From Adiantum capillus-veneris (lineage: Eukaryota > Streptophyta > Polypodiopsida > Polypodiales > Pteridaceae), in NCBI GenBank assembly GCA_014529385.2, contig CM043949.1, positions 107,857,054 to 107,898,052 of the forward strand: a stretch of DNA of 40,999 nucleotides, written 5' to 3'. The notes under the pieces were generated by a model, which was given only the letters and a program-made list of their open reading frames with translations, was not told where the DNA came from and did not search any database. Every line of letters starts with the position of its first letter. Position 1 is the first letter of the stretch. Below are positions 15,800-27,258 of the stretch, one piece after another. The translations under genes and the position numbers were made by a program.

Positions 15800-16959
15800 T
15801 GACGAGCGCTTTTCCAGAACCACTACTTTCCCTCCTCTATAAAAGGCGATTTTCCCCTTTTCTCTTGCTGCCCTAATCTCTGGCATCAACTCTTGCATGT
15901 GTGCCACTTGTGCCAATGTAAGGTCATCTCCCAGGAAAAGACCGGTTTTCTTAAGAGTTGGCCTCTTCTTTAGAAATTCTTTCCTTATTTTCCTATATTC
16001 GGGAAGCGGAGAACAAGTGCCCTATCCTTTACGTTTCCCTTCTCGTCGATTCCTTTCTTGCCCACTCTCCATGCACTTGTGTGAGTAGGCTCTGTGATGC
16101 CCATGCGTTGTAGCAGTTCCCTCACTTCTTCATCTACATTCTCTTTGTCTTTGACTCCTGTGACCCGCACATGCAGAGCCCGATTCTTCCTTTTTTGCTC
16201 TTCCTCAATGGTCATATTAATAACGGTGGAGGTAGGTGTGGTCTCAGGCATCTAAGCCTTTCCTTTCTTCGCATCTTCAATCCATTTCTCTGCTTCGTCA
16301 ACCTTTTCTCGTGTCTTAACAAGACGTTCCGCCCATGAAGATGCCGTTTTCGATTTTTGTTCATCTCCTTCCCGTAGAGCTTTCATCTGATCCTTCATGT
16401 CCTCGAGCTCCTTCAGCACAGAGGGTTGGTCCTCTCCCTTCTCCTTAGTTGCAGATTTGCAAGCCGCAAGTTCTCCTTTTAGCTCCTCGATTATTGCATC
16501 TTTTTCCCCCATGTGCTTTTCCATATTTGTTCTCCATGCTTCAAAGCTTGCTACTGCCTCATTGAGTTTCTTTTGCATAACGCATTCTGTTACATTTACT
16601 TCGGCCTTGATTAGGTTTCGTAATTCCGTTTTCACGATCTAAATTTCCTCATTCTGTATCCCCCGGATCTCTCTCCTTAGTTCTCTCATCATGTCTCCAT
16701 ACATGGAGTTCCTGTAGCTCTCAGCGTTCGCGTGAATTTCCTTCCTGATGTCATCCCCCATATAGTTTAGCTCTGATTTGAGCATCACTTGGACCTTCTC
16801 CATCAGTAGCTCATCATGTATCCTTGAGGTTTTCCCAACTCGTAAGGATCCTCGTGATAGTACAGTATCTCTGTTTCTCCGTTTGAAAGTAGCCGTCGTT
16901 TTTTTTGGGGTGGTGTAGCTATCTACACCCGGCCCTTCCCCTTCGATAGGCGGATCCAT
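15797..16959 (-). pseudogene. LINE A ORF1: coiled-coil, RRM-like RNA-binding protein
   Basis: The frame starts at MDPPIEGEG (16,959) and has a basic N terminus, a long heptad-rich coiled coil (IIEELKGELAA to EAEKWIEDAKKGK) and then an RRM-like domain with ALHVRVTGVKD and LVLRFPN, ending in a C-terminal segment with AHMQELMPEIRAAREKGK. This order resembles the trimeric ORF1p of L1 type, which binds element RNA; there is no CCHC knuckle, which angiosperm ORF1 proteins usually carry. Two in-frame TAG codons (16,639-16,641 and 16,252-16,254) stand where LINE B has CAG, and a 2-base insertion near 15,990 shifts the frame, so this copy is dead. It shares its frame with ORF2 across the TGA. Confidence 0.82.
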
Positions 16960-17005
16960 CGAACCCGAGCCACAAATGTGGTGTAGGGTACTAGGGTGAG
17001 GGACT

Positions 17006-17617
17006 TTAAACTTTAACGAAGGAGATATTTGTCTCTGCCTCTGTCTGCGAGTTGGTGCGAGAGAGAGAGATTGCGTCCCGCTGCAGAGGGAGAGAGACCT
17101 GCTCGCGTAGGACAGCAGCGGAGTAGGACAGCTCGCGTAGGACAGCAGCTCGTGTAGGAGGTCGCATGGGACAGCAGCCCGCGTAGGACACCAGCGCGTA
17201 GGATGTCTCGCTTAGGATGAAATGAAAAAATTGCGCAGGATGTAAGTGAGAAAAAACGCGTAGGATGTAAGTAAAAAAAAAGTGGAAAACGCGTAGGATG
17301 TTCAGCGCGTAGGGTCACCAGCGTGTAGGATGTCCTTCGGGGCCCCCCTCTGCAGAGAACTCTTCTGCTCGCAGAGAACCTGCTTGCGTGGGCATCTACG
17401 CTGCGCGCACAGAGAGAGAGCAACACAGGGAGCGGGAGCAGCAAGGGAGCGTGAGGGGGAGGAGGCGGGAGGGGGGGGAAGGTGGGACAGCAAGGCAGCG
17501 CCTGCTCCTGCTCAGCTCCAAGCTTCTGCCAGCAGCAACTCACATAGGCTCACAGAGAGAGAGAGCTGCACGCTACCTTGTTCACAGGCTGCTCGCATCC
17601 CATCGCTTAGGCTCACC

Positions 17618-17620
<3 letters not shown>
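17006..17620 (-). promoter_or_regulatory. LINE A 5' leader with GCGTAGGA repeats
   Basis: This GC- and CpG-rich stretch lies between the ORF1 start region and the next (GA)n tract. On the plus strand it carries at least nine degenerate copies of GCGTAGGA(C/T) at 15-35 bp spacing (17,103-17,335), then CGCGCGCACAGAGAG-type DNA. LINE B has related TACGCGTAGAAC units and a similar GCGC stretch in the same place, so it is part of the element, probably the 5' UTR and internal promoter. Promoter activity is inferred. Confidence 0.55.

Positions 17621-17706
<86 letters not shown>
17621..17706. repeat. (GA)n between LINE A 5' end and LINE stub
   Basis: About 43 GA units. It touches the 5' end of LINE A on one side and the 3' end of the next LINE fragment on the other. 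Confidence 0.96.
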
Positions 17707-17709
<3 letters not shown>

Positions 17710-18023
17710 GTTATATTAAACGTCTTCAAAAGGCCAAAATGACCTATGAGACCAAACTGATAAAATCCTTGTGGATCTAATCCAATGTCTGGGTACAAAA
17801 ATAAAATGAAATAAAGAGAGAGACTAAAGACTAGAACTAAAAAACTAAAATCATCATCGGCAATGCCCGAGAATGCCCGCATTGGGCGTTGTCCGAGAAA
17901 TTATTGCATCGGTAATTAGTCGTACTGGCGTCTCCCATATAGTGCTAGAATAGTCTTGATCCTGTGGTGAAGCCTCCGTCGATGTTGTGGTCGCCCTCGT
18001 AGACGTGGGTGCCTAGCTCTCCG
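17707..18023 (-). mobile_element. LINE 3' stub (5'-truncated, about 317 bp)
   Basis: It starts with the same 3' terminal sequence as the other LINEs (plus strand: AATGTTATATTAA, CTTCAAAAGGCC, TGACCTATGAGACC) and extends only into the Arg-rich ORF2 C terminus (about 17,950-18,010). The body differs from A and B and is closer to C or E, so it is another subfamily. It is flanked on both sides by (GA)n. The 5' truncation is typical of incomplete target-primed reverse transcription. Confidence 0.8.
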
Positions 18024-18037
18024 GAGAGAGAGAGAGA
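18024..18037. repeat. Short (GA)7 at LINE B 3' end
   Basis: Seven GA units separate the stub's truncated 5' end from the LINE B 3' terminus, giving the same junction as at the other copies but shorter. Confidence 0.85.
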
Positions 18038-18191
18038 AAATGAAATGTCATATTAACGTCTTCAAAAGGGCCAGAATGACCTATGAGACCAAGCTGATAC
18101 AAAAGTGGTGAATCTGTTACAAAGTCTGGGTACCTTAGTACTAAAGTACTAAGTGTGAAACGTGTGAAAGTGTGAAAATAAATGTGAAAAA

Positions 18192-21100
18192 CTAAAGACA
18201 AAGTATTAAATAAACTTCTGAGGAGCATTCTGGGTGTCTGGCTAGAATGCTTCTAATCCTTTGTTGTAGTCTCCTCCGGTGAAGTGTGCTTCTGCATCTC
18301 GGTCGTGGTCGTCTCGATTTCCTAAGCTCAATCGCCCTGTCAATGAGGGTGCCTTTGGTATGGATGTGGGTACTCCTTTGTGCTGGTTGCTGGTCTCTTG
18401 CTTCTCCTTCCACTCCTGCTTCTCTCGATCCGAAGAAATCTGTGATCTGCCTCTGGGGCTGTAGTGCTCTTTGTCTTCTCATTAGATTATCCCTGTGCCG
18501 ATGTATTTCCAGTAGGTACAAGCCTAAGCATCTTTGATCTTGGTATTGCATGACTCTATCTAGAGGTCCAAAGCCTTATTTAAATAGGCAATGGAAACGC
18601 CTACGTATCTCATAGTATACGGTGCAATGGCATATGTAGTGTAATTCTGTCTCCGGCTCCATTCCGCATAACTTGCAAATTCTGCTCTCAGGTGGGATTC
18701 CCCTAAATCTGCCAAATTCAATTCCAGCTGGTGTGAGAATGCACGAATCTGACTAATAGCACATCTCAAACCATGAGACAGGTGGGTATCCATGTCGCTC
18801 GGGCGAATCACAAATCCATCTTCAGAAAGCTGTAGGAAGTTTTTTTTGTAGTCGGCCATCTTCGTGCCCAATTCTTGTGTAGGGTCTACCCATGTCCTCT
18901 TAGTATCCAACTATATAAGATCCTGACGGATGATTTTATTAATCTCCGTTCGTGTAATTGCCAATGATGGAGCCTCAAGAGAGTATTGGTAGGGGGGTAA
19001 TCTTTCCATACTGAACCTGTGTCTTTGAAACCACGAAGACAGTTGCGCATACCAGCATGATGTATCCCCTTTCATTGCTAACAATCGAGAGGATTCGAGG
19101 GCCAATCTAGTATATCCGCAATTATTTGTATTCCACAAACCATGTATAAAGGACACTGATCTGGTGAGAGCTTCAATTTCTATCGGAGGGGCAGCTAATT
19201 CCGCTCGGATAATCGCGTGTGGTACGGAGGCCTTGGCTCTAATCATTCGGGAAATCATAGATACCACAAGTCTCTCCATTGGCTTCCAATTATCCTGATC
19301 CACAGATGGTCCCCAAATCTGGACCCCATAAAGCATAGCCGAAGCCACCACAGAATCAAAGAGCCAAAGTTTTGTTCGTGGTTCCTGAAATTGCACTTGT
19401 GAACACATCCTCTCCAACCCTCCCAAGCCCGCAGAGACTTTAGACAATCTAGCCTCCGCTGCTTTCTTAAGAGTAAACTTCGGTCCAGCAAATACCACAC
19501 CAAGGTATGTGTATGCATCTGTGTACTCTACTGTATCCTAGCCATATGCAAATGTAGGTGCCGATCTCCTAACCCACTGCGGTGTGGTGTTAAACACCAT
19601 AACTTTGGTTTTACCCAAATTCACCCACAGTCCGCTGTCCTCCGCGAATTTATGTAATGCATCTAACTGCCTCTGCATTCCATCTGGTGATTCTGCTATC
19701 AATACAATATCATCTGCATACAACAACAAAGGGACCCATGATCTTGCAAGTTAGGCACCTCTGTCACCCTCTCTATCAATGTAATCTGATACCTCATCTA
19801 TATACATACCAAATAAAGTAGGGGACAGTGGGCATCCCTGCTTTACTCCAACGGTGGAATGAACAATGTCGGAATCCCCTTCTGGAGTACGTACATAACC
19901 AGTTACTGACCCATATAAGGCCATGATCCCCCAGATAATCTCTTTGGGGACCCCTAACTCTTGCATTCCGCGCATCAATCTGGCCCTTGGTACTGTATCA
20001 AAAGCTTTCCGAAAATCCACAAAGCAACAATACATCCTTCTCCCGCTTGCTCCTCCTTCCTCAATAATGGCTCTGAGCGTAAGAATATGATCTAGAGTGG
20101 AATAACCCCTCCTGAATCCAGCTTGTCCTGTTGCCCTTATGCCCTCATTCTCTGCCCATCTACTCAATTTTTGTTCTAGAATGGATGCGTACAGTCAGGT
20201 CAATGTTTGACCCACCATAATGGTACGGTAGTTCCCGGGTATCATAGGATCCCCTGACTTGAAAATAGGTACGATAGTAGATAATTTCCAAGATTCAGGT
20301 AAACCTTCACACATGACCCAATAAACAGACAAGCAAGGAATTCTGAAAGTAGATCCCTTGCATGGATCAGATGTTCTGCTACTAGACCCTCATGATCATA
20401 TGCTCTTCTTGTCTTCATCTTATCAATGGCTTTTTCCACCATTTCCGTAGTAAAGAAAGTACTAGTAGCAGGGCATGGCTCTAGCGGATCTGGTAATGGA
20501 GGCTGTCCAGATACCATATATAATGATGTTACATATTGACCCCAAATCTCAGGAGAAGTAATTGTCGGAGGCGATGAGTGCTCGTGAAATAAACGCCAGG
20601 CCTCATGTGAGTCCTGACTCAAGAAGAGCTCATATAAATCCTTCTCTAGTTTGGCTAAAAATGCCCTTTTCTTGCGACGTACTATACGCCGAAGAGCAAT
20701 CCGAGACTGCTTATGTGTGATGGTCCCAAGTGTAAGCTCTTTCTGGACCTGGGTTCTCGTCTCTCTGCATTCCTCGTCGTACCAACTGTTTTGAGGCATG
20801 TTCCCAGATCCTCTCTTCAGGCTGAGTATGTGGGTATGCCTCTTGTGATGCTCCATGTAGTATCTCTGTTAGCTGAGAAGTAATCTCTTCTACAGTATAT
20901 ACTGGCTCGGCTGACCACATCCTATTATAGATCTTTTCCACATAGAATGAATCGGTCTCTGGCGTGAAAGTATATCTTGTGTGTGTCTTCTTCCTTTGTA
21001 CTTGAGAGGCATTGTATTGGAAGGAGATTGATAAGGTCAAGAGAGCATGATCCACTGCAATCCCAACCGGTCTTGGTCCCACCTTAAAGTCCTCGATACT

Positions 21101-21800
21101 AGAAATAAAGCTTGGTGAAGTCATGACATAATCTACTGTACTGGCCCCATGCCTATGTGGGAAGCATGTGAATCCCCCAGATAAAGGGAAATTCTCTAGA
21201 CCATTAAGTATGGCCAAACCATGTGTAGTTGCCATCTCCATGAAATGTCTCCCATATTCAGTGTGTTCTTTATCTTGTGAGTTTCTAGTAAGCCCCTCCT
21301 GTGATAAATCCACTTCTCTGAGCATTTCCTGAGAAGTATCATAAAATACTGCTTGGGAGAGTTGGCCGTTCTGGCATTAAAGTCTCCTAAGAGAACGATG
21401 TCTCCATCTCTAGAGAACTCCCATATGTCATTATTCAATATGGAGAAAGGGGACTGTCCTTTAGGTGAGGAGTAGACTGATGTACTTGGAGGGAAGTAGC
21501 ATATAGCGATATATAGAAATCTACCTGTCTCGTGTAGTAGTGGTTTCAGCTCCTCTTTAAATAAGACTGCTACTCCTCCTGAACCCCGGCTACCTCGTAG
21601 AGATCTCTTGTTTGCGACCAGCTGTTTCCCATAAATACCCCTTCACATGTGGCATAAGCTGTCCCGGTATCTGGTGTGTCTCTGAATAGAAAACTGTCTC
21701 TGTCCCTAAAGCTGTCTTCAAAGGCACCTACATCTAGCCTATATGATCCATTACAATTCCACGCCGCTATCCGGAGCATCGCCCCATAGGTCTTGCACCG
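18192..21800 (-). pseudogene. LINE B ORF2: endonuclease and reverse transcriptase
   Basis: It begins RCKTYGAMLRIAAWNCNG right after the ORF1 TGA, with an ATG (MLRIAAWN, 21,779) that A and E lack. EN blocks GDFNAR (about 21,380) and TVDYVMTSPSF (about 21,130) and a 204-codon frame to 20,711 remain. The RT has FRRGYSTLDHIL, FVDFRKAFDTVP and GVKQGCPLSPTLF in frame to 19,751, where TAA replaces CAA; then YADDIVLIAES, a TAG for CAG at 19,538, a TAG for CAG at 18,911, and the zinc-finger, PIP-box (QRQITDFF, 18,432-18,455) and Arg-rich tail. The C terminus is 6 residues longer than in A because its TAA became TCA-GAA-type sense codons. Confidence 0.87.
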
Positions 21801-21803
21801 TCA
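21801..21803 (-). promoter_or_regulatory. ORF1 stop in UGA-CGG context (LINE B)
   Basis: TGA followed by CGG with ORF2 in the same frame, as in LINEs A, C and E. Here a downstream in-frame ATG (21,779) could also start ORF2. Confidence 0.5.
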
Positions 21804-22959
21804 TGACGAGCACTTTTCCAGAACCACTACTTTCCCTCCTCTATATAAGGGGATTTTCCCCTTTTCTCTTGCTGCCCTGATCTCTGGCATCAACTCTTGC
21901 ATGTGTGCCACTTGTGCCAATGTAAGGCCCTTTCCCAGGAAAATACCAGTTTTCTTAAGAGTTGGCCTCTTCTTTAGAAATTCTTTCCTTATTTCTATAT
22001 TCGGGAAGCGGAGAATAAGTGCCCTATCCTTTACGTTTCCCTTCTCATCGACTCCTTTCTTGCCCACTCTCCATGCACTTGTGTGAGTAGGCTCTGTGAT
22101 GCCCATGCATTGTAGCAGTTCCCTCACTTCTTCATCTACATTCTCTTTGTCCTTGACTCCTGTGACCCGCACATGCAGAGCCCGAGTCTTCCTTTTCTGC
22201 TCTTCCTCAATGGTCATATTAATAATGGTGGAAGTAGGTGTGGTCTCTGGCATCTGGGCCTTCCCTTTCTTCGCATCCTCAATCCATTTCTCTGCTTCAT
22301 CAACCTTTTCTTGTGTCTTAACAAGACGTTCCGCCCATGAAGATGCCGTTTTCGATTTCTGTTTATTTCCTTCCCGCAGAGCTTTCATCTGATCCTTCAT
22401 GTCCTCGAGCTCCTTCAACACCGAAGGTTGGTCGTCTCCCTTCTCCTTAGTTGCGGATTTGCAAGCCGCAAGTTCTCCTTTTAGCTCCTCGATTATTGCA
22501 TCTTTTTCCTCCATGTGCTTTTCCATATTTGTTCTCCATGCTTCAAACTTGCTACTGCCTCATCGAGTTTCTTTTGCGCATTCTGTTACATTTACTTCGG
22601 CCTTGATTAGGTTCCGTAATTTCGTTTTCACGATCTGAATTTCCTCATTCTGTATCCCCCGGATCTCTCTCCTTAGTGTTCTTATCATGTCTCCATACAT
22701 GGAGTTCCTGTAGCTCTCGGCGTTCGCGTGCATTTCCTTCCTGATGTCATCCCTCATATAGTTTAGCTCTGATTTGAGAATCACCTAGACCTTCTCCGTC
22801 AATAGCTCATCATGTATCCTGGAGGTTTTCCAACGCGTAAGGATCCTGATGATAGTATAGTATCTCTGTTTCTCCGTTTGAAAGTAGCCGTTGTTTTTTT
22901 TGGGGTGGTGTAGCTATCTACACCCGGCCCTTCCCCTTCGGTAGGCAGGTCCGTCAAAC
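21801..22959 (-). pseudogene. LINE B ORF1: coiled-coil, RRM-like protein
   Basis: A 241-codon frame (22,526-21,801) holds the second half of the coiled coil (EELKGELAACKS to EAEKWIEDAKKGK), the RRM-like block ALHVRVTGVKD to ALILRFPN and the end AHMQELMPEIRAAREKGK-PLYRGGKVVVLEK. The two Gln codons that are TAG in LINE A are intact here. The N-terminal part is broken by small deletions near 22,540-22,580, by a stop near 22,786 (VQV in A) and by the lost ATG. Architecture and likely RNA-binding role are as for LINE A ORF1. Confidence 0.82.
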
Positions 22960-22989
22960 CCGAGCCCCAAATCTGGGATGGGGTACTAG

Positions 22990-23521
22990 GGTACTAGGGT
23001 GAGGGATTGAGAGTGTGGCAAACTTAACCAGTTTACCTTAAGGCCTTAAATCACTTTAAATTGGACGCAAAGAGAAGGCTTAAAATCTCTTTAGACTTTA
23101 ATTTACCTTAGGGCTTAAAATTGAAATAAACTTAAACGTAGGGGCTCTTGACTTCCTACGCGTAGAACAGCTGGGGCGACTCTTGGCCTTGCTACGCATA
23201 GAACAGCTTGACGTGCTACGCGTAGGACTGCGCGGGACAGGCGTGTAGCCCGAGCCTCAGGGCAATGTGAGCCCGAGCCTCAGGAAGTGTGAGTGTGAGC
23301 CTCAGGGCGGCATCAGCAGCCCGCCATGGTCTCCTTCTCGCGCGCAAAGAGCAGGGGCATCAGCAGCCCGCCGTGGTGTCCGTCATGCGCGCAAAGAGCA
23401 GGGGCAGCAGCATTCCTTCACGCGCGCACACAGCAGCCCGCCCTCAGCAGTCCTTGACGCCCTCAGCAGTCCTTCACGCCCTCAGAGAGAGCTGCGTGCT
23501 CAGCCCACCATTCTCCTTCAC

Positions 23522-23523
<2 letters not shown>
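22990..23523 (-). promoter_or_regulatory. LINE B 5' leader
   Basis: The stretch beyond the GTACTAGGGTGAGGGA block shared with A is AT-rich for 150 bp, then GC-rich with three TACGC(G/A)TAG units (23,157-23,230), repeats of GAGCCTCAGG (23,252-23,310) and CATCAGCAGCCCGCC (two copies, 23,309 and 23,358). It ends against (GA)n. The related composition and motifs in A mark it as the element's leader rather than host DNA. Confidence 0.5.

Positions 23524-23571
<48 letters not shown>
23524..23571. repeat. (GA)n between LINE B 5' end and LINE C 3' end
   Basis: About 24 GA units, the same junction as at 17,621: the 5' end of one LINE on the left and the 3' end of another on the right. Confidence 0.95.
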
Positions 23572-23575
<4 letters not shown>

Positions 23576-23699
23576 ATGAAATGTTATATTAACGTCTACA
23601 AAAGGCCAAAATGACCTATGAGACCAATCTATTACAAAATAGTGAATCTGATACCATGTCCGGGTACAAAAGAACTAGAACAAAGATACTACTACTAGA

Positions 23700-26600
23700 A
23701 TCAATCCTCATCTGCACTCTGGATGTCGAGAAAGTATGGCTCGAATCCTCTGTTGTAGTCTCCGTCGATGTTGTGTAGCCCCTCTCCTCAATAGTGGCCG
23801 TCTAGATCTCCGTAGCTCCAGTGCTCGATCAATGAGAGTTCCGGTAGTGGTCGAATGAGTGTGGGCCGAGCTCTACAGTGATGGCTGTCCCATATCTGGT
23901 GAAAATTAATCTAATAAGCAGTGGAAACGGCCCCGTATCTCATAGTACACTGTGCAATGACATAAGTAATGTAGCTTTGTCTCTGGCTCTAGCTGGCATA
24001 AGCGGCATATCCTGCTGTTTGCTGGTATCCCTTTGAATCTACCAGTCGCAATCTCCAGCTGATGTGAGGATGGAGGATGTGCGTATCCGACCAATGGCAC
24101 ACCGCAAACCATGAGACATATGTGTGTCCATGTAGCTGGGTCGAATCACAAACCCATCTCCTGTGAGGTGGAGAAGATGCTCTCTATAGAAAGCCGTCTT
24201 CGTGCCCAACTCGTGTGGCGGCTCTATCCATGTCCTCCTGGTATCCAGTTGGATCAGGTCCTAACGAATGAGTCTAGTAATCTCCACCCGTGTAAGAGAC
24301 ATCCAGGGTGCCTAAAGAGAGTACTGGAAAGGGGGCAGCCTGTCCATGGTGAAGCCATGCGTCTAAAACCATGATGTCATCTGTGCATACCAACATGAAG
24401 TGTCCCCTTGAAGAGCTAACTGTCTAGAAGACTCAAGGGCCAGTCTAGCATATCTATCTCTAGTAGTATCCCACAAGCTGTGCACAAAGGAGACTAATCT
24501 GTTGGTAAGCGCCTCAATCTCCATAGGAGGGGCAGCTAGCTCTGCTCGAATGAAAGAGTGGGTACGGAGGCCTTGGCTCTGATCAGTCGAGAGATCATAA
24601 ATACCAAGGGCCTCTCCATACATCTCCAACCATCCTAGCCTACATAAGGTCCCCACATCTGCACCCCATACAACATAGCTGAGGCTACTAAAGTATCAAA
24701 GAGCCATAACTTTGTCCGAGGTTCCTGGAACTGAACCTGCGAACACATTCTCTCCAAGCCTCCCAAGGCCGCATAAGCTCTAGTCCGTCTAGTCTCTGCT
24801 GCTCTCCCCAAAGAAAACCTCAGCCCAGTGAAGACAACCCCAAGGTAAGTGTATGCATCTGTATACTCTACAATCTCCTGAACATATGTGAAAGTCGGTG
24901 CTGATGTCCTTATCCACTGTGGTGTGGTGTTAAACACCATAAACTTGGTTTTACCAAGGTTTACAGACAAACCACTATCCTCTGCAAAACCGTGTAATGC
25001 ATCCAACTGTCGTTGCATACCCTCTGGTGAGTCAGAGATCAACACAATATCATCAGCATATAGCAACAATAGGATCCACGTCCCTGCCAGCTGGGCACCT
25101 CTATCACCCTCTCTATCAATGTAATCAGAAACCTCATCAACATACATACCCTCTGGTGAGTCAGAGATCAACACAATATCATCAGCATATAACAACAATG
25201 GGATCCACGTCCCTGCCAGATGGGCACCTCTATCACCCTCTCTGTCAATGTAATCAGACACCTCATTAACATACATACCAAATCCCATTTCACCCCAATG
25301 GTGGAGTGAACTAAACAGATATCCTCTCCGGGGTCCATCACTTATCTATATAGAGCCATAATCCCCCAAATCAACACTATGGGTACCCCCATCTCCTGCA
25401 GTCTGCGCATCAATCGAGCTCTCGGTACCATCCACAAAGCTACAATAAATGCGTCTCCCATGTGACCTGCCCTCCTCAATGATAACTCTGACTGTCAGAA
25501 TATGATTATGATCAAGAGTGGAGAAACCCCTCCTAAACCGGCCTGGCCCTTTGCCCATACACCCTCACCCTCTGCCCAATTACTCAAGTGCTGCTCAAGA
25601 ATGGATGCATACAACCGTGCCAATGTGTGCCCAACCATAATAGTGCGGTAATTCCCATGCTCTGTAGGATGAAGATAGGCACAACAGTAGACAACCTCCA
25701 AGTCTCAGGTAACCCCTCACACATGGCATGATTGAACAACACTACAAGAACCTCTACCAACATATCTCTAGCATGTATAAAGTGCTTTGCTACTAGACCA
25801 TCATGATCATATGCCCTGTTGGTCCTCATCCTGCCAATGGCTCTCTTTACCATCTCAGTGGTAAAGAAGGTGCTGGTTGGTGGGCATGGCTCTGTAGGAT
25901 TTGGAAGGGGGTCCTGTCCAGGAACCGTATATAACGATGTCGGATGTCGCATACTGGCCCCACACATCAGGAGAAGTAATCACTGAGGGAGGGCATTGCT
26001 CATGAAAGAATCGCCATGCCTCTCTTGAGTCTCTACTCAAGAACAGCTGATACAAGTCTCGCTCCATCTGGGCCAAGTAAGCTCGTTTATTCCGTCGCAC
26101 AAGGAGCCGGGAAGCAATCCGAGATTGTAAGTGATGACTCCTAAAAGAAGATCCCTCTGAAGTTGGGCTCTCATCTCTTTGCACTCCTCATCATACCAAC
26201 TATTTTGGGGCATGCTCCCAGAATGTCGCCCGACCCGGCTGAGCGTGTGGGTATGCCTCTGATGCTGCACCATGTAGTGTCTCAGTCAGTAAAGTGGTGC
26301 ACTCCTCCACTAAGAGGCCAGGACTAGTTTTGCATAGACGGCTATAGATCTCCTTTGTATAAACTGAGTTAGTCTCTGGTGTAAATATATAACGGGTATG
26401 TGACCTACCTCCTGATGTCTAGGCTGTACTATACTGAAATGAAACGGACAATGTCAAAAGAGCATGATCCATTGCTGCGCCCATTGGTGCGGCTCCCACT
26501 ATGAAATCCTGAATACAAGGAATAAATCTCGGGTGTGCCAGAACATAGTCCACTGTACTCGCCCCGTGTCTGTGTGAAAAGCATGTGAAACCGGCTACTC

Positions 26601-27258
26601 CAGGAAATCGTTGTAAGCCATTAAGTATGGTTAACCCATGTGTAGTCGTCAGTATCTCCCATACTCTGCCTGCTCTCTGCCATGTAAGCATTTGTCAAGT
26701 CCCAACTCGCCCACATCCAACTCTCTAAGCATCTTATCTGAAGTGTCGTAGAAGACTGTATGAGAGTTGCCCGTTCGGGCATTGAAGTCCCCTAGGAGGA
26801 TGATATCACCATCTCTAGAAAACTCCCATATATCATCATCTAGTATAGAGAAAGGCGATTGTCCTCTGGATGCAACATATACCGACACACAAGGGGGGAA
26901 GTAACATATGGCAATGTATAGAAATCGGCCTGTGTCAGCTCTCAACCTTACCCACATGTATCTAGCATGATTATCTCTCCGTACAATATGTAGTAGTGGT
27001 TGTAACTCCTCTCTAAATAACACTGCTACTTCTCCTGAACCTCTACTCCCATGCTTAGATCTCACGACTGTCCTCTAGGCTGTCTCCCATCTGTATCCCA
27101 CCACATGTGGCTAAGCTCTCTAGGGACCCAATGAGTCTTCGAGAAGAAAACAGTGTCCCTGTCTCTGAAACCGTCTCAAAGACACCAACGTCCAACCTCA
27201 TAGATCCATTACAATTCCAAGTAGCCATCTTCAGTGTGGTCCCATAGGTCTCACACCG
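23700..27258 (-). pseudogene. LINE C ORF2: endonuclease and reverse transcriptase
   Basis: EN: MATWNCNG (about 27,228), a 138-codon frame with AICYFPP and ILLGDFNARTGN (27,065-26,649) and STVDYVLAHP (about 26,550). RT: fragments with RAYDHDGLVAKH (about 25,830) and RFRRGFSTLDH, an intact block with YADDIVLISDSPEG present twice in tandem, and the zf-RVT cluster CRLCQLEPETKLHYLCHC (about 24,010). The segment that holds the PIP box in A, B and E is deleted near 23,905. TAG replaces the CAG of relatives at 24,262-24,264 and 24,363-24,365. Not functional. Confidence 0.85.
25017..25274 (-). repeat. In-frame tandem duplication inside LINE C reverse transcriptase
   Basis: Two copies of a 129-bp (43-codon) unit, 25,017-25,145 and 25,146-25,274, each running from GMYV(N/D)EVSDYIDRE to LLLYADDIVLISDSPE. 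A few base differences separate them. The breakpoints differ from those in LINE A, so this is an independent event over the same catalytic region. Confidence 0.92.

Larger units (their letters stand above)
11851..17620 (-). mobile_element. LINE A, near-full-length non-LTR retrotransposon
   Basis: About 5.8 kb on the minus strand. Order: a GC-rich leader with short repeats (17,620-17,006), ORF1 (16,959-15,797), ORF2 with endonuclease, reverse transcriptase and C-terminal zinc finger (15,796-11,994), a 143-bp 3' UTR, then (TC)n. It is highly similar to LINE B along its whole length (by eye only scattered differences), so the two are recent relatives. The RT motif GVKQGCPLSPTLF differs from the GLRQGDPLSP form common in angiosperm L1s, so the clade needs a tree. 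Frameshifts and stops in ORF1 and in the 5' half of ORF2 make the copy non-autonomous. (GA)n flanks both ends; I found no other target duplication. Confidence 0.9.
18038..23523 (-). mobile_element. LINE B, near-full-length non-LTR retrotransposon
   Basis: About 5.5 kb, collinear with LINE A from the (TC)n tail (plus: AAAATGAAATGTCATATTAACG) to the leader. Order: leader, ORF1, TGA-CGG, ORF2, 3' UTR. It lacks the RT tandem duplication of A. Both ends abut (GA)n. ORF1 lost its ATG (ACG at the matching position, near 22,957) and both ORFs carry stops and frameshifts, so it is not active. Its high similarity to A suggests both derive from a source active in the recent past. Confidence 0.9.

Noticed and set aside
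17103-17335. GCGTAGGA repeats taken as a CRISPR-like or satellite array
   Set aside because: Units are short, degenerate and unevenly spaced, and a related set lies in the same place in LINE B, so they belong to the LINE leader.
17013-17719. Frames of up to 176 codons in the LINE A leader and GA tract
   Set aside because: They are low-complexity Pro/Arg/Ser or Arg-Glu translations of GC-rich repeats and GA microsatellite, not conserved in LINE B.
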